In this document: piece by piece, positions 59,694 to 64,000 of the stretch | How positions within the stretch are numbered: position 1 is the stretch's first letter | Layout of the letters: each line of letters starts with the position of its first letter | From: CAVSXS01 sp963767715 | Lineage (GTDB): Bacteria > Chloroflexota > Ktedonobacteria > Ktedonobacterales > Ktedonobacteraceae | Assembly (NCBI GenBank): GCA_963767715.1 | Contig: CAVYFA010000001.1 | Span: forward strand, 1-64,000 | Direction of reading: 5' to 3' | Length of the DNA: 64,000 nt | Translations under genes and position numbers: made by a program | The notes under the pieces: model-generated | What the model was told of the DNA's origin: nothing | Database searches by the model: none | Seen by the model: only the letters and a program-made list of their open reading frames with translations

Positions 59694-60898
59694 ACCGACA
59701 GGATATCCTGCTCCGATTCTTGTTCAGGTTTGTTCGTCTTGCCATTTGATGGCGCCTTACCTCCCTGCGCATCGCTAAGCGGGGAGGTTTTTCGCCGCCA
59801 GGCCAGGGGCGCGCGTCTTTTCTCCAGCAGAGTGTCAACAGGTTTGCCTCGCAAGGTGTTATAGATGCTGGCAACGACCACCCAGACGGCTGCAAGGACA
59901 GGTGTGGCGAGCAGCGCACCAAACGGACCGAACAACTGCGCGCCGATAATCAGGGCCAGGATGGAGGCCACGGGATGCAAACCCACGGCATGACCGAGAA
60001 TGCGCGGCCCCAGGATATTGTTCTCGATCATCTGCACCACCAGGAAGTAGATTAGAATCTCGTACGTGCGCGGGAACGGGTCCGGCAAAAGCAGGGATAT
60101 CAGGATGGCGGGGATAGAGGCCAGCGTGGGCCCAACCATCGGGATCGTCTCGAAGAGAAAGGCCAGCAAGCCGACGATCAGCGCGAAATTGCTCAACCCC
60201 AGAAAGAAGCACCCCAGGCCGGCCATAATGCCGATAATGGCCGCCAATGTCAACTGGCCGCGAATATAGTTTCCAACCACGCGGTTCAAGGCATCTTCGA
60301 AGCGCAGCACATGCTCCATCGCTGCCTTCGGCGAAAGCCCTACCAGGGCATCGCGAACGCGTTTGCCATCCACCGTCAGGTAAAAACTTATGACCGCGAC
60401 CAGCAGGATATTGACAATTGCGTTCGTCACAATCAGGACAATACTGACAAGATTGGTGGCGACGGAGACAACGAAGGCATTCGCCTGATCTGAAATGGTC
60501 GCCAGAGCTTTATCGATGGCAGTTGGAGGCACACCCTGCTTGATGAGCCAGTTCAGCACGGTAGAATAGGTGGTGGGCAGGTTCAGTACATAACCGGGCA
60601 GGTTATTGGAGAAATATACGATCTGCTGGATCAGGGAGAAGACCAGGGCATAGCACAATATACCCAATCCCGCCAGTATCACAATATACACTATGATAGC
60701 TGCCAACGCGCGCGCCAGGTAGCGATTCAGGAGATTGACCAGCGGTGTCACCAGGAAGGCGACCGCCATTGCCAGTAGGAGCAACACAACCGCATGAACA
60801 ACCAGGCCAAGGAGAGAAAATGTCGCCCACAACACAATACCGATACAGATGATGACGATCAGTATATCACGCAGTCGCGTCCAGTTTATACGTTGCAT
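59690..60898 (-). CDS. AI-2E family membrane transporter
   Basis: A 402-residue polytopic protein of the AI-2E/TqsA (UPF0118) family, which exports quorum or other small molecules or acts as a Na+/H+ antiporter. It has about eight helices. LLLLAMAVAFLVTPLVNLLNR near the start, the long amphipathic middle with VPPTAIDKALATISDQAN, and the conserved GPTLASIPAILISLL with ILGPRILGHAVGLHPVASIL are family marks. The C-terminal tail (about 355-402) is hydrophilic and probably disordered. The ATG at 60898 has GAGG nine bases before; longer frames have no site. Confidence 0.85.
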   Translation of the reverse strand: MQRINWTRLRDILIVIICIGIVLWATFSLLGLVVHAVVLLLLAMAVAFLVTPLVNLLNRYLARALAAIIVYIVILAGLGILCYALVFSLIQQIVYFSNNLPGYVLNLPTTYSTVLNWLIKQGVPPTAIDKALATISDQANAFVVSVATNLVSIVLIVTNAIVNILLVAVISFYLTVDGKRVRDALVGLSPKAAMEHVLRFEDALNRVVGNYIRGQLTLAAIIGIMAGLGCFFLGLSNFALIVGLLAFLFETIPMVGPTLASIPAILISLLLPDPFPRTYEILIYFLVVQMIENNILGPRILGHAVGLHPVASILALIIGAQLFGPFGALLATPVLAAVWVVVASIYNTLRGKPVDTLLEKRRAPLAWRRKTSPLSDAQGGKAPSNGKTNKPEQESEQDILSV

Positions 60899-61335
60899 AG
60901 AGTATCGCCTCGTGTGAATTCCCCGCGATAAATCGGTTCCCCTCATTAAAACGTGAGATTGCCACATTTCTCCCATTGTGTCAGGTTTTCGTAAAAAGAA
61001 CAAGAGCATAACGTTCTCATTCTGTAGATAAAACGACCTGGATAGGGAAGAATAGAAGAGCTTTGCAACTTTTTTCTTTCCGACAGCGTTACTCTGTTAG
61101 TGATATACCAGCTTCATCGAAGCGAGTAAGCATTCAACCAGGCGAAGTTAACTATACGGATTTTCTTCGTTGAGTATAATAATGACAGCTTCGCGAATAA
61201 CTGGTAAACACGTCCAAATCTACTACACGCCGGGGAAATAGCGTGCTACAAGCCGATATCCAGGGGAATTGATGCGCATATTCCACTCGCGAATGGCCGA
61301 TTTATTACGATTGATAAACAAACAGGGATATGTTC
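60899..61335. other. Intergenic region between AI-2E and small membrane protein genes
   Basis: No gene is seen in this 437-base stretch. It contains the repeat core CGATAAATCG at 60926-60935 and a TATAAT at 61175-61180 on the plus strand without a good -35 box. The latter could be the start region for the downstream small gene. Confidence 0.5.
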
Positions 61336-61548
61336 ATGGATATTTCTGCTCTCTCTACACCGACCCAAATGATTGTCGCCTGGGCTATGTTTGGTGTTTT
61401 GCTTGCCTGGTTGATTGTTTTTGCCACACTGGCTATTCGCGGTGATCCGAAGCCTGAAGAGCAGGAGCAATGGGAAGAGCAGCCTACCCCCGCGGGATCT
61501 TTTCCCGCCGTTACCGTACAGGTCAGGCAGACGAATACAGTGAACTAA
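61336..61548 (+). CDS. Small single-helix membrane protein
   Basis: A 70-residue protein with one membrane helix (TQMIVAWAMFGVLLAWLIVF, about 10-30) followed by a short acidic, proline-rich tail (GDPKPEEQEQWEEQPTP). ATG 61336 is preferred because AGGGA lies seven bases before it; ATG 61330 is possible. Its stop overlaps the stop of the convergent gene by four bases. It has no known family, and its topology would leave the acidic tail in the cytoplasm if the N-terminus is outside. Confidence 0.6.
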   Translation: MDISALSTPTQMIVAWAMFGVLLAWLIVFATLAIRGDPKPEEQEQWEEQPTPAGSFPAVTVQVRQTNTVN

Positions 61549-62390
61549 CCCTGCCCCGGTGCGGGACGAAACGTGCCATTCTGGTTGAGAAAGATAAAGT
61601 GAGTATCCTGCACATTCACGATCATATCAAGCTTACCATCATTGTTGACATCCTGAAAAGACAGCGTGACAGGCGTTAATTCCTGCCCGGGTCCTATGAG
61701 GGTTGGTCCGTTGAAGATTCTTGTCTTGGAGACATCTCCGCCCGGTATCTCAATTATCATGATCTGCCGGTTAAGATTTATCACGATAAAATGGCTGGGA
61801 TTGGCTTTCGAGTCCCCGTGCCCTACCACCGCATCCACCTGGTAAGTGCGCGGTCTTCCGTAATGCCAGTCATCCTGGGTGGTCGTCCACCAGTTGCTCA
61901 GGGAACTGAACATCAGCCAGCCGATAATCATGACAAACATTGACAGACCAACATAGATCAACCAGTGGAAGTGCAATCCACGGCGCACATTTGAGGAGCT
62001 GCGCGCTCCGCGCGTGGCGTTCCCACCATATTCATCGGTATCAGGCACCCGGTAACGCTGTCCCTGACCAGCCGGGAAATTCGTGCGAGTTCCCTGCACC
62101 GCCGGAATACTGCCCTGCGTCGCCGACTTTCTCGGCGGGATACTCTGCCGGTCGTAGCCCGTATAACGCGGGGAAGCATCACCATAGCTATCGGGCCGGC
62201 TCTGGCTCCATTCCGACCGCACGTCAGGCGACACGGGATAGCGACGTGAACTGTTTGGAAGACGACCAGGTTTCGGATCATCATACACCCCATCGCGAAT
62301 CATATCCTCTTCCGTAAACCGGGCCTGTTGGGAAGGTGAAACAGGCGTATGAAGCGAGCGCCTGGCACGCTGCGAACGAGGATTGTTCAT
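61545..62390 (-). CDS. Membrane protein with disordered N-terminus and FG-GAP-like outer domain
   Basis: A 281-residue protein. Residues 1 to about 130 are a disordered, Arg/Ser/Pro-rich cytoplasmic segment (RRSLHTPVSPSQQARFTEED and similar). A single membrane helix, WLIYVGLSMFVMIIGWLMF, lies near 138. The outer part is a beta domain that includes SFQDVNNDGKLDMIVNVQDT, the calcium-binding loop of FG-GAP/VCBS repeats. The ATG at 62390 has AAGGAG twelve bases upstream, a long spacing; a GTG-type earlier start is less likely. It may sense surface contacts or calcium. It has one FG-GAP-like repeat only, fewer than the usual propeller. Confidence 0.65.
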   Translation of the reverse strand: MNNPRSQRARRSLHTPVSPSQQARFTEEDMIRDGVYDDPKPGRLPNSSRRYPVSPDVRSEWSQSRPDSYGDASPRYTGYDRQSIPPRKSATQGSIPAVQGTRTNFPAGQGQRYRVPDTDEYGGNATRGARSSSNVRRGLHFHWLIYVGLSMFVMIIGWLMFSSLSNWWTTTQDDWHYGRPRTYQVDAVVGHGDSKANPSHFIVINLNRQIMIIEIPGGDVSKTRIFNGPTLIGPGQELTPVTLSFQDVNNDGKLDMIVNVQDTHFIFLNQNGTFRPAPGQG

Positions 62391-62573
62391 ACTTATTGCC
62401 CACTCCTTCAGCGCGAAGCGCAAAATATAGCCTCGAATAGAACTTTCGTTCCATTAACTAGAGTTTACCAGTTATTAGAACATTTGTCAAGAATATTTGT
62501 TCGAATATCCTAAAGTACTAAATTCGGATCTATGGGCGGCCACAAGGGACTTCACCCTATTCTCCAACTCCAT

Positions 62574-62602
62574 TTGCGTCTGGCAACTGAGTTGGCTATA
62601 CT
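62574..62602 (+). promoter_or_regulatory. Promoter of the amidohydrolase gene
   Basis: TTGCGT (62574-62579) and TATACT (62597-62602) are separated by 17 bases, 57 bases before the ATG. Confidence 0.7.
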
Positions 62603-62659
62603 TTATTTAAACCAGGACGAACGAATCAGAATCATTCCCAACTACAGGAGAACAGCATT

Positions 62660-63898
62660 ATGGCGATTGCCATCACTCACGGCACAATCATTGACGGGCG
62701 CGGCGGTGACCCGCAGACTAATATGACTCTCGTAATCGAAGAGGAACGTATCAGCGCTATAGGGCGCGACGGGCAGGTTCGTATACCGGGAGAAGCAGTG
62801 GTTATCGACGCGCAGGGGGGCAGTATACTGCCAGGATTGATCGATTGTCACGTACATTTCGCGCTGGAATACCCCAATATGCTGAAATATATGGTCACGT
62901 CGCCCTCGCTGCGCCTGTTCGAGGCCATCCCACGTATGCGCGCGACGCTGGACGCCGGCATCACCACCATTCGCGATGCCGGCGGCGCGCCCGCCGGTTT
63001 GAAGCTGGCAGTCGAACGGGGCATCGTGCCGGGGCCGCGTATGCAGATGGCGGTCTCGATCATCTCGCAGACGGGCGGACATGGCGATGGCCTTTATCCC
63101 TGCTGCGTCGACCTCGGGTTATTTGGCATTCGCTTCTATGACGTTCCGCGGGGCGTTGCAGATGGTATCGAGGAGGTTCGCAAAGTAACACGCGAGATAC
63201 TGCGCGCCGGTGCCGACTGGATCAAGCTGGCGACGAGCGGTGGGGTGCTTTCAACCGCCGATTCACCCAAGTCGTCGCAATTGACGGTTGACGAGATCGC
63301 TGCTGCTGTCTACGAGGCCGGAGCACAGGATAAACGTTGCATGGCGCACGCGCAGGGGACGCAGGGCATCAAAAACGCGCTGCTGGCCGGTGTTGCCTCC
63401 ATAGAACATGGCGTCTATCTCACCGGCGAGCTCGTCGATATGATGCTGGAGAGGCAGGTTTACCTCGTGCCGACGCTTGTCGCGCCCTTAGCCGTCGTTG
63501 AGTTCAGCCAGGCCCACCCCGATATTCTGCCGGCTATGATGGCTGAGAAGGCTACCTCCGTGATCGATATGCACCGGCAAAGCTTCCGTATGGCGGTCGA
63601 AGCTGGGGTGAGGATTGCGATGGGAACCGATTTGGGCGTTGGCCGGCATGGCGAGAATGGTCGCGAACTGGGCCTGATGGTCGAGAACGGCATGACGCCC
63701 ATGCAGGCTATCGTCGCCAGCACATCCAGCGCCGCCCAATTGCTGCACCTGTCGAACAGCCTTGGCACCCTGGAAGAGGGCAAGTTGGCCGACGTGATTG
63801 TCGTAGACGGCGACGTGCTGGACGACATCAAGCGTCTCGCCAACCCGGAGAACGTGCGCGTCGTTCTCAAAGGGGGAGTTATCGCGAAGCAAATCTAG
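62660..63898 (+). CDS. Amidohydrolase family metal-dependent hydrolase
   Basis: A 412-residue TIM-barrel amidohydrolase, closest in layout to imidazolonepropionase-like or prolidase-like members. The metal ligands begin with LPGLIDCHVHFALE near residue 60, and further ligands are in KLATSGG, KRCMAHAQGTQGI and ASIEHGVYLT. The last is MGTDLGVGRHGENG, with the catalytic aspartate near 310. An amino-terminal beta sandwich is completed by the C-terminal strand (LADVIVVDGDVLDDI). AGGAG lies nine bases before the ATG and a good promoter lies upstream. The substrate is not clear; cyclic imides or dipeptides fit the subgroup. Confidence 0.88.
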   Translation: MAIAITHGTIIDGRGGDPQTNMTLVIEEERISAIGRDGQVRIPGEAVVIDAQGGSILPGLIDCHVHFALEYPNMLKYMVTSPSLRLFEAIPRMRATLDAGITTIRDAGGAPAGLKLAVERGIVPGPRMQMAVSIISQTGGHGDGLYPCCVDLGLFGIRFYDVPRGVADGIEEVRKVTREILRAGADWIKLATSGGVLSTADSPKSSQLTVDEIAAAVYEAGAQDKRCMAHAQGTQGIKNALLAGVASIEHGVYLTGELVDMMLERQVYLVPTLVAPLAVVEFSQAHPDILPAMMAEKATSVIDMHRQSFRMAVEAGVRIAMGTDLGVGRHGENGRELGLMVENGMTPMQAIVASTSSAAQLLHLSNSLGTLEEGKLADVIVVDGDVLDDIKRLANPENVRVVLKGGVIAKQI

Positions 63899-63902
63899 AG
63901 CC

Positions 63903-63912
63903 CGATAAATCG
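63903..63912 (+). repeat. Repeat core CGATAAATCG after the amidohydrolase gene
   Basis: An exact copy of the ten-base core seen at 35841 and 60926, here followed by TCC. It lies just after the amidohydrolase stop; no terminator hairpin was found in the last 100 bases. Confidence 0.5.
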
Positions 63913-64000
63913 TCCATCTTCATAATTGCTTCTAACAGAATGTTATCGCATTTACAACACCGCATACCATCTCCACGTAATATAACCAGGAGAGCGAAAA

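Overview
The window looks like chromosomal DNA of a Chloroflexota bacterium, most likely a Ktedonobacteria-type filamentous, spore-forming soil organism. This is inferred from gene content and not from any search: an FHA-ABCG transporter fusion, zinc-ribbon and DnaJ-tailed Ser/Thr kinase-like proteins, NB-ARC/TIR/TPR genes, GH15 and GH79-like glycosidases, an E1-alpha/E1-beta/E2/E3 dehydrogenase operon, and short dispersed stem-loop repeats. Base composition is moderately GC-rich, with AT-rich accessory patches. No rRNA, tRNA or CRISPR array was recognised.

Bases 1 to about 7,200 are the right end of an integrated conjugative element. It holds a VirD4/TraG-type coupling ATPase that runs off the left edge, two tandem frameshifted copies of a zinc-ribbon gene, a frameshifted primase-polymerase gene, and a translationally coupled pair of serine recombinases, of which the first has lost the catalytic serine. 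The element ends inside dprA: only the C-terminal part of DprA remains (to 7583), so natural competence was probably lost when the element integrated.

Bases 7,600-23,400 are housekeeping DNA: a MurF-alanine racemase fusion, a diacylglycerol-kinase-like lipid kinase, an FHA-ABCG exporter, the 2-oxoacid dehydrogenase operon (E1-alpha, E1-beta, E2, E3, minus strand) lying downstream of leuCD, a divergent short leuA, and an alpha/beta hydrolase. Bases 23,400-27,100 carry small unknown genes, a pentapeptide-repeat protein, zinc-ribbon proteins and ribosomal protein bS21. Two of these units have almost identical promoters on opposite strands.

Bases 27,000-32,600 form a coupled surface-glycan set: GtrA-GT2 glycosyltransferase, GT39-like glycosyltransferase and GH79-like lipoprotein. 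Bases 32,900-35,900 hold a decayed TIR plus NB-ARC-TPR signalling or defence locus, flanked on both sides by related repeats. After it come a GH15 glucoamylase-like enzyme, a zinc-ribbon pseudokinase, and nuoJKLMN, the membrane arm of respiratory complex I.

Bases 46,600-64,000 contain an inverted repeat, an AbiEii-like nucleotidyltransferase pair, a Ser/Thr kinase cut by a frameshift from its membrane and lectin-like part, an HTH regulator, a methyltransferase and a lipoprotein esterase. They continue with a giant propeller-M23 peptidase protein with four C-terminal repeats, a FemX-like peptidoglycan bridge enzyme, two TrkA-type potassium regulators, an AI-2E family membrane protein, small membrane proteins and an amidohydrolase.

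Three things stand out: the insertion into dprA with the recombinase stop codon lying in target DNA; a dispersed stem-loop repeat family with members inside reading frames, one of them at the seam of a probable gene fusion; and the repeat-flanked decayed TIR/NB-ARC locus.
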